Positions 1 through 7,907 of a DNA stretch of 64,000 nucleotides are shown here, in pieces. Source of the DNA: an uncultured Mycoplasmatota bacterium (GTDB taxonomy: Bacteria; Bacillota_I; Bacilli_A; RF39; UBA660); the NCBI GenBank assembly GCA_947165285.1, contig CAMUZS010000001.1, positions 62,001 through 126,000 on the forward strand, written 5' to 3'. The position numbers and the translations under genes are program-made. Position 1 is the stretch's first letter; each line of letters begins with the position of its first letter. Below the pieces are notes generated by a model. The model made no database searches. It was given only the letters and a program-made list of their open reading frames with translations, and had not been told where the DNA came from.

Positions 1-927
1 ATCCATCCAATTTTTAGTGTTGTCTTATATAATAATATTGGTAAAAGAGAGTTTGAAAGTATAAAAAATTCATATCAAAAAGTTAATTTTAATTTAGATG
101 AATATCAAGATATTTCAAAAAGTTTAAATGAAAGTTTTAAATCATCTACAATTATTCCAGAATTTGATGTTAGAGATAAGGAACATAATAAAGTAAATGT
201 AAAAAATATTATAGATTTTGATGAATTAATAATATCAATTCCTAAAAATTTAATTAATGAAAAATCATTAAATAAAAAAATGAAAGAGTTGATTAATAAT
301 TTAGCTTTTATTTATAATTTAGATACGTTAAAAATGGCTGAAATTTTAAGAAACACTATAAATGAAAATGGTTATATTGTTGAAAAAGATTTAAGAAAGA
401 AAACAAGAGAATATTATACATATATTAATAGTGGTAAACTTCCAACTTTAATATATAGAACTCAACCTGAATATTTAAAAAGACCTCAAGGAGATGTTTC
501 TAATCGTGCTAAAATGATTTATGTTTTTGAAAATACATCTCCATATGATTTTTTAAAAAATAAATATAAGGGTGTTGTTCCTACAACAAGGGATTTATCT
601 TTACTAGAATATTTACTTGATGATCTTAAATTATCTCCGGCTGTTGTTAATGTATTAATTGATTATGTATTAAAGAAAAATGATAATAAATTAAATAGAG
701 CATATATTGAAACTATTGCTGGGCAATGGAAAAGAAGTGGTATTGAAACTGCAGATGAAGCAATGTCTTTAGCTGGTAAAAATAATAAAAAGGTAAGTCA
801 AATAGCCCCTAAGTCTATTAAAAATAAAGAAGCTGTTCCTATTTGGTTAAAAAAAGATATTAAAAAAGAAGAACTTGATGATGTAGAAAGAAAAGAATTA
901 GAAGAATTAATGAAAGGATTTATGTAA
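1..927 (+). CDS. dnaB: DnaB/DnaD-family replication initiation protein, 3' part
   Basis: The reading frame is open from the first base, so this is the C-terminal ~308 residues of a gene that begins outside the window; the first internal Met is at 280 but upstream codons are clearly coding. The region around bases 600-780 reads as the DnaB_2/DnaD fold, with the family's YIETIAGQW signature followed by a helix. In Firmicutes this membrane-associated initiation protein acts with DnaD and DnaI to load the replicative helicase at oriC and at restart sites. The next gene, one base downstream, is a DnaI-type helicase loader, the usual partner order dnaB-dnaI. The protein is not the hexameric DnaB helicase of E. 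coli. Family call is firm; the N-terminal domain cannot be judged. Confidence 0.85.
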   Translation: MHPIFSVVLYNNIGKREFESIKNSYQKVNFNLDEYQDISKSLNESFKSSTIIPEFDVRDKEHNKVNVKNIIDFDELIISIPKNLINEKSLNKKMKELINNLAFIYNLDTLKMAEILRNTINENGYIVEKDLRKKTREYYTYINSGKLPTLIYRTQPEYLKRPQGDVSNRAKMIYVFENTSPYDFLKNKYKGVVPTTRDLSLLEYLLDDLKLSPAVVNVLIDYVLKKNDNKLNRAYIETIAGQWKRSGIETADEAMSLAGKNNKKVSQIAPKSIKNKEAVPIWLKKDIKKEELDDVERKELEELMKGFM

Positions 928-928
928 C

Positions 929-1804
929 ATGGAAAAAATATTTAATACTAATGAGAAAATGAAAAATTCTATAAAATTAAATTATATTAAAGCTTTAGAA
1001 GATCCAATGTTTAAAAAAGTTACTAATTCTTTTGATGTTGAAGAAAATGAAAAGATTATTAATACTTCGAAATTTCAAGATTGTGTTAATGAATTAAAAA
1101 ATTGTAAAAATTGTAAAGGATTAATGTTTTGTAAAAATCAAAATATTGGTTATGTTTATTATCCTCAAATATATAATGATCATATAGATTTTTTATATAA
1201 AACTTGTAAATATAAAAATGAACAAGATGCAAAAGAAGACAATAAATTAACTCGTGAAAAAGAATTAGATAATGCTTCAATGAAAGATGTTGATTATAAT
1301 GATAAAGCAAGAGTAAAACTTATAAAATGGATAACAAAATTTATTGAAGAATATGATTGTAATAAGAAATTTAAAGGATTATATTTACATGGAAGTTTTG
1401 GATCTGGTAAGACTTATATAATATCTGCTGCTTTTAATGAATTAAAGAAAAAAGGTTATAGAACTAAGATAATTTATTTTCCTACATTATTAAGAGATTT
1501 GAAGAGTAATTTTGATGAATTAGAATCTACAATGTCTTATTTAGAAAACATCGATTTATTATTAATAGATGATATTGGTGCAGAAAAGGTAAGCGAGTGG
1601 TCAAGAGATGAAATACTTGGAACTTTACTTCAAAGCAGAATGAATAATTATAAAACAACATTTTTTACGTCTAATTTTAATATAAACGAATTAGAAAATC
1701 ATTTATCAAATAATTTAGAACATGTTAAAGCAAGTAGAATTATTGAAAGAATTAAAGTGTTAACTGATGATATTGAAATTCAGGGAGAAAATAGAAGAAA
1801 ATAA
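929..1804 (+). CDS. dnaI: Primosomal helicase loader DnaI
   Basis: AAA+ ATPase of 291 residues. Walker A is GSFGSGKT near residues 154-161 and Walker B is LLLIDDIGAE near 210-220. The N-terminal third holds a cysteine cluster (CVNELKNCKNCKG, then CK and TCKYK), matching the zinc-binding helicase-contact domain of Bacillus DnaI. The protein loads the replicative helicase on single-stranded DNA together with the DnaB/DnaD proteins. Its ATG begins one base after the TAA of the upstream dnaB, so the two are cotranscribed and probably translationally coupled. A new promoter follows immediately downstream, so the operon likely ends here although no hairpin terminator is visible. Confidence 0.9.
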   Translation: MEKIFNTNEKMKNSIKLNYIKALEDPMFKKVTNSFDVEENEKIINTSKFQDCVNELKNCKNCKGLMFCKNQNIGYVYYPQIYNDHIDFLYKTCKYKNEQDAKEDNKLTREKELDNASMKDVDYNDKARVKLIKWITKFIEEYDCNKKFKGLYLHGSFGSGKTYIISAAFNELKKKGYRTKIIYFPTLLRDLKSNFDELESTMSYLENIDLLLIDDIGAEKVSEWSRDEILGTLLQSRMNNYKTTFFTSNFNINELENHLSNNLEHVKASRIIERIKVLTDDIEIQGENRRK

Positions 1805-1811
1805 TAAAATG

Positions 1812-1820
1812 TGATATAAT
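1812..1820 (+). promoter_or_regulatory. Extended -10 promoter (TGaTATAAT)
   Basis: TGATATAAT lies 24 bases before the lipoprotein ATG, with no good -35 box. Expected start is about base 1827, giving a very short leader that begins just before the GGAGG. The same TG-N-TATAAT element recurs before many genes here. Confidence 0.6.
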
Positions 1821-1843
1821 ACTAATATATGGAGGATATAAGA

Positions 1844-2185
1844 ATGAAAAATAGATATTTAAAACTTATATTATTAGTCATATTTGTATTTAATTTATGT
1901 GCTTGTGGATCTAAGAATTTTACGGGAGATTATACATTAAGTAAAATGACTAGTAATGGAGCTGATGTGAATCTTGATGTAATAAATAATTCTAAAAATA
2001 AAATCACATTAAAAATCGAAAAAGATGGTAAGGGAAATATGAAAGTATTTGATAGAGAGTATCAATTAACTTATGATGATAATAATATTGTTATAGATGG
2101 ATCTACATCTAGTTATACAGTAGAAAATGATGATGTAATTATTAAAACTGATAATGATACTATGATTTTTTCAAAAAATAAATAA
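1844..2185 (+). CDS. Small lipoprotein of unknown function
   Basis: About 113 residues. The N-terminus is a lipoprotein signal: MKNRYLK, a hydrophobic stretch, then LCACGS, so the mature protein would begin at a lipidated Cys (the second Cys of LCAC). The rest is a polar beta-rich domain with repeated lysine/aspartate/glycine, similar in look to lipocalin-like 'GDYTLSKM' small lipoproteins, but I cannot name the family. The start at 1844 is chosen over the ATG at 1829 because GGAGG (1831-1835) stands 8 bases before it, while the earlier ATG overlaps the ribosome site. It has its own promoter and a terminator directly after the stop. Confidence 0.75.
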   Translation: MKNRYLKLILLVIFVFNLCACGSKNFTGDYTLSKMTSNGADVNLDVINNSKNKITLKIEKDGKGNMKVFDREYQLTYDDNNIVIDGSTSSYTVENDDVIIKTDNDTMIFSKNK

Positions 2186-2213
2186 AACTTCGTAATTTAC
2201 GAAGCTTTTTTTT
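2186..2213 (+). terminator. Intrinsic terminator
   Basis: Stem CTTCGTA / TACGAAG with a 3-base loop followed by C and eight T, starting directly after the lipoprotein stop codon. Confidence 0.85.
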
Positions 2214-2214
2214 A

Positions 2215-2290
2215 TGGTTGCCTAAGTAGGATTCGAACCTACGAAATCGAAGGGTCAGAGCCTTCTGCCTTACCGCTTGGCTATTAGGCA
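2215..2290 (-). tRNA. tRNA-Gln (anticodon CTG)
   Basis: Read on the minus strand it forms a full cloverleaf: acceptor TGCCTAA with TTAGGCA, D arm GCC-AAGCGGTAA-GGC, anticodon stem GAAGG/CCTTC around the loop CTCTGAC, and a TTCGAAT T loop. The anticodon is CTG, reading CAG (Gln); the D-arm sequence is typical of tRNA-Gln. The 3' CCA is encoded. It lies opposite in direction to the flanking protein genes. Confidence 0.92.
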
Positions 2291-2325
2291 ATAACTTTTT
2301 TATATATTAACACTTGTTATAATAT

Positions 2326-2354
2326 TTGACAATATATAAAAAAAGTACTATAAT
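2326..2354 (+). promoter_or_regulatory. Consensus sigma-A promoter
   Basis: TTGACA, 17-base spacer, TATAAT: a perfect match to the housekeeping consensus, 27 bases before the ATG of the unknown secreted protein. Confidence 0.85.
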
Positions 2355-2381
2355 ACTTCTCACTTGTAAAGGGGTATAAAA

Positions 2382-3836
2382 ATGTATAAAAGGAGATTTT
2401 TTGTTTCATTATTGATTGCTTTAAATATATCAATATTAAATTATTATAATTTATGTATTGATGATAATACTGTATTGCAAACAAGTGAAGATGATGAATT
2501 AATTGATTCTTATATTTGTGAGTTTGATAATGATATTAATTACCAATTTCAAAATGCTTATATTTCTAGAAAAAGAATAGATGATATGCTTAAATATTTA
2601 AAAAATCATTATAAATTTGGAAATATTAATAATTTAAGTACTGAAGAGATTATTTCTAAAATTATAGATAATTCGATTAATAATAATAATGATTCATTTA
2701 CTTCAGTATTTGAAACAGCTGATTCACTTGCATATGAACAAATATTAAAAGAAATTATTGATAATATTATTAATTTTGGTACAAATGATATTGATGAAGA
2801 TTTATATTTGATTAAAAATTTAAAAATAGTATATTCTTCAGATGATTTTAGAGAACAATTTATTGATATGGAAACTAATGGTATTTATTATGATAATAGT
2901 TTAAATTCAATTATAATTAATAGATCTGTTTTATTTAATAAAAATGAAGATAATTATAGTGAAGAATATTATAATACTTTAAGAAAAAATTTATTTCATA
3001 TATTTAATGATATAAGACAATGTTATATTGATGATTATAATAAAAATTATATTAAATATTCAAATTTATATAATTCTTCAATTATGGAAGATGCATCAAC
3101 TAGATATAATAAATATTATAATAAATTTAATATTTCTTATGATGAAGATGTATATAAATCTTATGAAAATGATATTAATTCTATTATATTACTTTCTTTA
3201 TATAATAAAAATGCAACTCCAGAAAAATATTTTGATTCATTATTTGATGAAGATGCTAAACAATTATTTGATTTATTAGATTTAAAAAGTAATGATGATA
3301 TCTATAAATTTTATAAGATTTTATATTCTATTGACGCAAAAAATTATAATAATAATTTTTTTGAGTTTTTTGCAAATTATAATACTAATAAAAATCAAAC
3401 GATGTCAGATGGGGTAGGATATAATTATAAATTAACTTTATATGATTTATATGTAAAAAAATTATTAAATTATATTAAAGATAATAATATTGATTATAAA
3501 GAGTGTTTAACGCTATACTATCTTGGAGTTAATAATTTAGCAAGTGATTTTAATCCAATGGTAGATGATAGTGGAAATTCAATTTTATTTAATGATGTTT
3601 ATATTTTAGATTTATTAAACGAAAGACATAATACATTTAAAGAATTTGTTTCAAAATATTATAAAATTCCTGTAAGTGAAATAGATTATTTTGCAGAGAA
3701 TGTACTAAATTATAATGATGATTCGTTTAAAAATAAATATCCTATGTTAAAATTAATTAATTTGGATAATTTAGGTATTGATAGTTATAAAAAAATATTT
3801 AATGATGATTTTATACCTAAATGTAAGGTATTATAA
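2382..3836 (+). CDS. Unknown secreted or membrane-anchored protein, 484 aa
   Basis: I do not recognise this family. The N-terminus (MYKRRFFVSLLIALNISIL) is a signal peptide or signal anchor, so the large remainder is probably outside the cell. The body is acidic, rich in Asp, Asn and Tyr, mostly predicted helical, with no repeats and no obvious catalytic motif; it ends without a C-terminal anchor. The ATG is preceded by AAGGGG and by a perfect consensus promoter, so the gene is probably well expressed. It stands alone between tRNA-Gln and the lipid kinase gene. Confidence 0.7.
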   Translation: MYKRRFFVSLLIALNISILNYYNLCIDDNTVLQTSEDDELIDSYICEFDNDINYQFQNAYISRKRIDDMLKYLKNHYKFGNINNLSTEEIISKIIDNSINNNNDSFTSVFETADSLAYEQILKEIIDNIINFGTNDIDEDLYLIKNLKIVYSSDDFREQFIDMETNGIYYDNSLNSIIINRSVLFNKNEDNYSEEYYNTLRKNLFHIFNDIRQCYIDDYNKNYIKYSNLYNSSIMEDASTRYNKYYNKFNISYDEDVYKSYENDINSIILLSLYNKNATPEKYFDSLFDEDAKQLFDLLDLKSNDDIYKFYKILYSIDAKNYNNNFFEFFANYNTNKNQTMSDGVGYNYKLTLYDLYVKKLLNYIKDNNIDYKECLTLYYLGVNNLASDFNPMVDDSGNSILFNDVYILDLLNERHNTFKEFVSKYYKIPVSEIDYFAENVLNYNDDSFKNKYPMLKLINLDNLGIDSYKKIFNDDFIPKCKVL

Positions 3837-3903
3837 AAATAAATATTGAATATTTTGAAAAAAAGTAGTTTAATATATATTGTCGTTAAGGGGAGTTTTT
3901 GAT

Positions 3904-4314
3904 ATGAAAAAGAAAATTGAAAATAGTATGAGATTAAAAGGTGACTCTAAAGGATTAAAAAAATTATTTTATAAATGTGTTTATTCTATTCAAGGTTTAA
4001 AATATGCATATAAAAATGAAAGTGGTATTTTAATACATTTAGTTTTTTCAATAATAACAATTATAATTGGATTATTTTTAAAACCTAGTTTTACTCAATG
4101 GGGTATTATTCTTATTGCTCTTGGTGTAATTTTATCTATTGAACTTTTAAATACTGCAGTTGAAGCTGTTGTTGATATGGTAACTTTAGAATATAACGAT
4201 CTTGCTAAAATTGCAAAAGATTGTGGTAGTGCTGCTACATTTGTTGTATCTGTTATAGGTGCAATAACTATTGGTGCAATTTATTTACCAAAAATAATTG
4301 CTTTATTTAATTAA
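3904..4314 (+). CDS. dgkA: DgkA-type diacylglycerol/undecaprenol kinase
   Basis: Small integral membrane kinase of 136 residues with three hydrophobic segments. The family signature ELLNTAVEAVVDMV is present near residues 80-93, the Glu and Asn residues that hold the ATP-Mg. In Gram-positive bacteria this family phosphorylates undecaprenol, feeding the lipid carrier used for wall and polysaccharide synthesis; the polysaccharide cluster at 53-61 kb would depend on that carrier. An N-terminal extension of about 30 residues precedes the first membrane helix. The start at 3904 is preferred over the TTG at 3880, because AAGGGGAG ends 8 bases before it. A terminator follows the stop codon directly. 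Confidence 0.85.
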   Translation: MKKKIENSMRLKGDSKGLKKLFYKCVYSIQGLKYAYKNESGILIHLVFSIITIIIGLFLKPSFTQWGIILIALGVILSIELLNTAVEAVVDMVTLEYNDLAKIAKDCGSAATFVVSVIGAITIGAIYLPKIIALFN

Positions 4315-4338
4315 ATTATCAATAAATTGATAATTTTT
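4314..4338 (+). terminator. Intrinsic terminator
   Basis: AATTATCAAT / ATTGATAATT, 2-base loop, then a T tract. The stem starts on the last base of the dgkA stop codon. Confidence 0.8.
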
Positions 4339-4360
4339 TCTTTTTCTTAAATATTATATA

Positions 4361-4369
4361 TGTTATAAT
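4361..4369 (+). promoter_or_regulatory. Extended -10 promoter (TGtTATAAT)
   Basis: TGTTATAAT 24 bases before the acyltransferase ATG; no convincing -35. Confidence 0.6.
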
Positions 4370-4392
4370 TTATATTAGTGGGGGATACGTTT

Positions 4393-5664
4393 ATGAAGAA
4401 TTATTATGATCCAAATTTTTATTATACAAATGCTAATTATCCAAATATAATAGAAATTGTTTTAAAATTAAAGGATGATATAGATGAAAATATATTACAA
4501 AATGCTGTAAATAAACTTAGATATAGATATCCTTATTTTTTTGTGTATTTGGATAATTCATTAAATAAATATGAACTAAAAACTAATCCATATCCTATAA
4601 AAATAAGAAATAATTGGGAGCCAACTTATTTAGGATCTGAATATACAAATTATCATCTTTTTACAATAAAATATTGTAAAAATCGTATTGGATTTGAAAT
4701 GTCGCATTCTTTATCTGATTTTAATGGGATGATTCCTTTTATTAAATCTATATTATATTATTATATTTGTGAAAAATATAATGTAAATATTAATAGTGAT
4801 GGTATAAATTTAGTTGGATCAAAAATAAGTGAGAAAGAAATTGATAATCCATATCCTGATAAAGAAATAGATAAAATTGACAAAGTATTAGAGAGTAATA
4901 ATACACCAATTAATTTTTATGAATTATGCGATAAAAATAATATAAATTTTAATATAAATTATAATAACTATATTAAATTAAATGAAAAAGATATAAAAAA
5001 ATATTCTAATAATGTTGATTTAGTAATATCTGCGATTGTGGCAAAATCTATAAATAATGTAGATAATTTATCAAAAATTATAACATCAAATATTATTGTA
5101 AATAATAAAGAATTATTAAATAAACAAGATAATTATAGGGAAGTTGAAGGAAATATTATAATTGATTATCCATGTGATATTTTTAATAATAATTTATTTG
5201 AAATTTGTAATTTAACAAATATGAAAAAATCAACTCAAAATAAAAGAAAAAATGCTTTAAAAAAAGGTAAGAAATTAAAATTATTATTTGATAGTTTAAA
5301 TAGAATTGAATCTATAGAAGATAAAAAAGAAATTTTAGGATCAACTTTAAATAGAAAAAGATCTACGATATCTGTTTCATATATTAATAATAAATCTTTT
5401 GATAATATGAATTATTTTATAAAAGAAATATATGCTTTAAATGCTGCTAAAACAAGTGATATAGTTTGTAATTTGATGTATTTAAATGATGAATTATATT
5501 TAAGTTTTATTCAATGTTTTAAAAATGATATATATTTTAATGAATTTATTAATTTATTAGATAAATATAATATTGGTTATGAAATATTAGATCAAGAGGA
5601 ATTAAGATTATCTAATATTAATTATGAAAATATTAAAAGCTGTTCAAGAAAATTAATAAAATAG
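4393..5664 (+). CDS. Condensation-domain-like acyltransferase
   Basis: 423 residues. Near residues 104-111 the sequence HSLSDFNG matches the HxxxD catalytic motif of the chloramphenicol-acetyltransferase-like superfamily (NRPS condensation domains, PapA/alcohol acetyltransferase types), with the expected preceding strand (NRIGFEMS). The N-terminal half resembles PapA5-like two-lobe proteins. Such enzymes transfer an acyl group from a thioester to an alcohol or amine; the substrate here cannot be inferred. No peptide synthetase or polyketide genes are nearby; the next gene is a GNAT acetyltransferase. Start at 4393 is set by GGGGGAT a few bases upstream. Terminal residues are Lys/Ser rich without a membrane segment, so it is likely cytosolic. 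Confidence 0.6.
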   Translation: MKNYYDPNFYYTNANYPNIIEIVLKLKDDIDENILQNAVNKLRYRYPYFFVYLDNSLNKYELKTNPYPIKIRNNWEPTYLGSEYTNYHLFTIKYCKNRIGFEMSHSLSDFNGMIPFIKSILYYYICEKYNVNINSDGINLVGSKISEKEIDNPYPDKEIDKIDKVLESNNTPINFYELCDKNNINFNINYNNYIKLNEKDIKKYSNNVDLVISAIVAKSINNVDNLSKIITSNIIVNNKELLNKQDNYREVEGNIIIDYPCDIFNNNLFEICNLTNMKKSTQNKRKNALKKGKKLKLLFDSLNRIESIEDKKEILGSTLNRKRSTISVSYINNKSFDNMNYFIKEIYALNAAKTSDIVCNLMYLNDELYLSFIQCFKNDIYFNEFINLLDKYNIGYEILDQEELRLSNINYENIKSCSRKLIK

Positions 5665-5690
5665 TTCTTTATTTAAAAAGGGAGTAAAAT

Positions 5691-6194
5691 ATGTTTGAGT
5701 TTTATAATTGTAATAAAAAAATACCTGAATATAGATATTTAGAAATGAATGACATATTATTAAATGATTATATTTATAGGCATGGAATTGATGAATATGA
5801 AAAGAAAAGAAAAATACTTGAAGGTGAAGGATTTGAACATTGGAAATCTATGATTTTAAATGATCCTGATTATAATATCATACTTTATATTGATAATAAT
5901 AAAATAATTGGATTTATTTGCTATATATTTTTAGATGAGAAGTTACTTTTATCTGAAGTTCAAATAAGATATGAATGTCATGGAAAAGATTATTTAAGAA
6001 AAATGTTAAAAAAATTAATTGAAATAAATGAAAATAAATATATTAAAACGGTTATTGGTGCAATTAATACTAATAATAAAAAATCACAAGATGTTTTTAC
6101 ACATATTGGTATGGTAAATACTGATAAGAATTTGTTTGAAATATCTTTTGAAGATTTAAAAAAATGGATAAATAAAAAAACTCGAACAATTTAA
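5691..6194 (+). CDS. GNAT-family N-acetyltransferase
   Basis: 167 residues with a GNAT fold pattern: beta strand NIILYIDNNKIIGFICYIF, the acceptor-site strand LSEVQIRYECHGKDYLRKMLKKL (the V-x-x-x-x-x-G/A acetyl-CoA loop is degenerate: RYECHGKDYL), and the C-terminal INTNNKKSQDVFTHIGM motif that is very typical of GNAT enzymes. The substrate is unknown. AAGGGAG stands before the ATG, and the gene follows the condensation-like acyltransferase after 26 bases with no terminator, so the two are likely one operon. A weak hairpin with the stop codon in its loop follows (6180-6201), without a good T tract. Confidence 0.7.
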   Translation: MFEFYNCNKKIPEYRYLEMNDILLNDYIYRHGIDEYEKKRKILEGEGFEHWKSMILNDPDYNIILYIDNNKIIGFICYIFLDEKLLLSEVQIRYECHGKDYLRKMLKKLIEINENKYIKTVIGAINTNNKKSQDVFTHIGMVNTDKNLFEISFEDLKKWINKKTRTI

Positions 6195-6212
6195 TTTGAG
6201 TAAAGTTTTATA

Positions 6213-6261
6213 TGGTGATGCTGGTGCGATTTGAATATATGATTATTTTGGTATGAATAAT
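6213..6261 (-). pseudogene. Decayed tRNA fragment (3' half)
   Basis: Aligned without gaps to the 3' part of the tRNA-Met at 7030, bases 6213-6257 match at 31 of 45 positions. The encoded CCA plus discriminator, the T-arm/T-loop region and the bases around the CAT anticodon are kept, and 9 of 14 differences are C-to-T on the plus strand. The 5' half (D arm and acceptor) is not recognisable. It looks like the remains of a tRNA gene drifting to AT. Confidence 0.5.
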
Positions 6262-6352
6262 TTATTATAATATAGTAGTTATATAAATATGCTAGATTAT
6301 TGACATTAATAATATATTTATAAAATTTTAATTAAAGAGAGGAATGAATATT

Positions 6353-6664
6353 TTGAATGGTAATATTATTGAATTAGAAAAATCATTAAAAGAATTACTT
6401 CTTAACGATAATTATAAAGATGATTATAGTTTAATTGAAGAAACAATTACTTTAGTAAATTCACTATGTAAGGAAGAAAATATTACTGAGGAAGTAATTA
6501 ATAAAATAAATGATAATATTAATGAATTAAATTTTAAATATGTTGATTTATTTGATATAACTAATTTATATGATCCACTTAAATATGAATTAGAAAAAAT
6601 TATTCATGATAAATACGTTTCTGATTTAAGAGTAACAAATAGAGAAAAGAGGAATGAAAGATAA
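6353..6664 (+). CDS. Small unknown protein
   Basis: About 103 residues, mostly helical, acidic, with leucine and isoleucine spacing suggestive of a helical bundle; no membrane segment and no family that I recognise. Two starts are possible: ATG at 6344, which has no ribosome site, and the in-frame TTG at 6353, which lies 10 bases after AAAGAGAGG; I chose the TTG. The stop codon overlaps the ATG of the next gene by one base (TAATG), so the two proteins are coupled and perhaps form a complex. A TTGACA lies about 50 bases upstream but its -10 is poor. Confidence 0.6.
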   Translation: MNGNIIELEKSLKELLLNDNYKDDYSLIEETITLVNSLCKEENITEEVINKINDNINELNFKYVDLFDITNLYDPLKYELEKIIHDKYVSDLRVTNREKRNER

Positions 6665-6978
6665 TGTCAGAATTTTATTATGATAAAATAAGTGATATGA
6701 AATATGATCCATCAAGAGCAGATATATTGAGATGGTTTAGAGATAAATTTGTGTCAAAGAAAGATAAAAAAGAATATTATGATGTTGCACCTAAAGTAGT
6801 AGAAGTTTTAGATAAAAGAAAAGATGCTAATGCAATATATAATGAAATATATTATAAAGTAATTCAAGTATGTGTAAGATTAATTGAAAATGGTAAGTAT
6901 GAAGAAGCTTATAGATTGTATAAAGAAAATGTATTAGACTTACAAAATACATATGTTAAAAAATTAGTGTTAAATTAA
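6664..6978 (+). CDS. Small unknown protein, coupled to the preceding gene
   Basis: 104 residues, helical, basic-acidic mixed, with an aromatic N-terminal half (MSEFYYDKISDMKYDPSRAD, WFRDKF) and a TPR-like C-terminal helix pair (ENGKYEEAYRLYKENVLDL). I do not recognise a family. The start overlaps the upstream stop in TAATG, an arrangement normally seen with stoichiometric partners. A strong symmetric terminator follows. A toxin-antitoxin role would fit the size and coupling but nothing in the sequence shows it. Confidence 0.6.
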   Translation: MSEFYYDKISDMKYDPSRADILRWFRDKFVSKKDKKEYYDVAPKVVEVLDKRKDANAIYNEIYYKVIQVCVRLIENGKYEEAYRLYKENVLDLQNTYVKKLVLN

Positions 6979-6991
6979 GATTTAATTATAA

Positions 6992-7025
6992 AAAGACTTT
7001 AAGAATATTCTTAAAGTCTTTATTT
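6992..7025 (+). terminator. Long palindromic terminator
   Basis: A perfect 30-base palindrome (AAAGACTTTAAGAAT and its complement) followed by ATTT. It separates the small gene pair from the convergent tRNA-Met and could stop transcription both ways. Confidence 0.8.
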
Positions 7026-7029
7026 ACCT

Positions 7030-7106
7030 TGGTAGCGCCGGTGTGATTCGAACACACGACCCTTCGGGTATGAACCGAATGCTCTAGCCAACTGAGCTAC
7101 AGCGCC
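7030..7106 (-). tRNA. tRNA-Met, elongator type (anticodon CAT)
   Basis: Minus-strand cloverleaf: acceptor GGCGCTG with CGGCGCT, D arm GCTC-AGTTGGCTA-GAGC, anticodon stem TTCGG/CCGAA around TTCATAC, T arm GTGTG-TTCGAAT-CACAC, and an encoded CCA. The anticodon is CAT. The paired 1-72 position and the lack of the GGG/CCC anticodon stem argue against initiator tRNA. A lysidine-modified tRNA-Ile cannot be fully excluded, but the sequence is close to elongator Met. Confidence 0.9.
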
Positions 7107-7117
7107 ATAACAAATTA

Positions 7118-7147
7118 ATTATATCAGTTAAGTGTAAAATTTGTCAA
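7118..7147 (-). promoter_or_regulatory. Promoter of tRNA-Met
   Basis: On the minus strand TTGACA, 18 bases, TATAAT, ending 11 bases before the tRNA 5' end. Confidence 0.8.
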
Positions 7148-7166
7148 TATTTTTTAAATAAAATAC

Positions 7167-7195
7167 TTGATTTTGCTGTACTTATAGTATATAAT
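7167..7195 (+). promoter_or_regulatory. Promoter of the methyltransferase gene
   Basis: TTGATT, 17 bases, TATAAT; predicted start near 7202, just ahead of the AGGA at 7213. It lies back to back with the tRNA-Met promoter. Confidence 0.7.
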
Positions 7196-7230
7196 TTATA
7201 TATATTTGTCTCAGGAAATCGGTGAAGCTA

Positions 7231-7821
7231 TTGGAACATTATTTTACAAATAACGAAAACTTAAAAAGTGAGTTTCGAAATTTTAAATACAGTTTCGATG
7301 ATTTTATTTTGGATTTTACGAGTGATAATGGAGTTTTTTCAAAAGATAAGATTGATTTTGGAAGTAAATTACTTGTTGAGACAATTTTAAGTAAAAATAT
7401 ACATTTTAATAATATTCTTGATGTTGGATGCGGTTATGGATATATGGGTATATCATTATCTAAAATACTAAATACTCATGTAGATATGATTGATGTAAAT
7501 AAAAGAGCTATTCATTTAGCTCAAATTAATATTAAAAATAATAAGGTGGATGCTAATGCCTTTTTAAGTAATGTTTATGAAAACATTACATATAAATATG
7601 ATTTGATTGTTACGAATCCTCCCATTAGGGCAGGGAAAGAAGTAGTTTATAAGATACTTCTTGAAGCTAAAAATCATCTTAATAAAGATGGCGAGCTTTG
7701 GTTTGTAATAAGAAAAGATCAAGGAGCCAAAAGTGCAATTAATGATTTAAAATCTACTTACTTAATTGATGTTGTTCAAAAAAGTAAGGGTTTTTATGTG
7801 ATTAAGGCAAAAAACAATTGA
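7231..7821 (+). CDS. rsmC: Class I methyltransferase, RsmC/YbxB type
   Basis: About 197 residues. The SAM-binding motif I is ILDVGCGYGYMG and the catalytic motif IV is TNPPIRAGK, the exact form seen in RsmC-like enzymes that methylate the N2 of a guanine in 16S rRNA. In Bacillus the orthologue ybxB sits between rplJ-rplL and rpoB; here the same position before rpoB is kept but the ribosomal L10/L12 genes are not upstream. Start is uncertain: GTG at 7222 or TTG at 7231; the shorter form begins like the family (LEHYFTN). The rpoB promoter overlaps the stop codon of this gene. Confidence 0.8.
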   Translation: MEHYFTNNENLKSEFRNFKYSFDDFILDFTSDNGVFSKDKIDFGSKLLVETILSKNIHFNNILDVGCGYGYMGISLSKILNTHVDMIDVNKRAIHLAQINIKNNKVDANAFLSNVYENITYKYDLIVTNPPIRAGKEVVYKILLEAKNHLNKDGELWFVIRKDQGAKSAINDLKSTYLIDVVQKSKGFYVIKAKNN

Positions 7822-7846
7822 CATTAAATAAGATTTACTTTAAAAT
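7818..7846 (+). promoter_or_regulatory. rpoBC promoter overlapping the upstream stop
   Basis: TTGACA, 17 bases, TAAAAT. The TGA stop of the methyltransferase gene is part of the -35 box. Expected RNA start is near 7853, giving a leader of about 55 bases before rpoB. Confidence 0.7.
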
Positions 7847-7907
7847 CAACTATTGTGTCAATTAGTTTTAAATGCACTAAAAAATATTAGGTATAGGGGT
7901 GAATGAA

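Noticed and set aside
1-1804. Nearness of oriC because of dnaB-dnaI
   Set aside because: In Firmicutes these genes often lie away from oriC; there is no DnaA-box cluster or dnaA/dnaN here.
3028-3279. 83-codon frame within the unknown secreted protein
   Set aside because: Low-complexity Ile/Leu/Met frame overlapping a better-supported gene in another frame; no ribosome site.
6344-6978. Coupled small genes as a toxin-antitoxin pair
   Set aside because: The size and one-base overlap fit, but no toxin fold or DNA-binding motif is recognisable, so no such claim is made.
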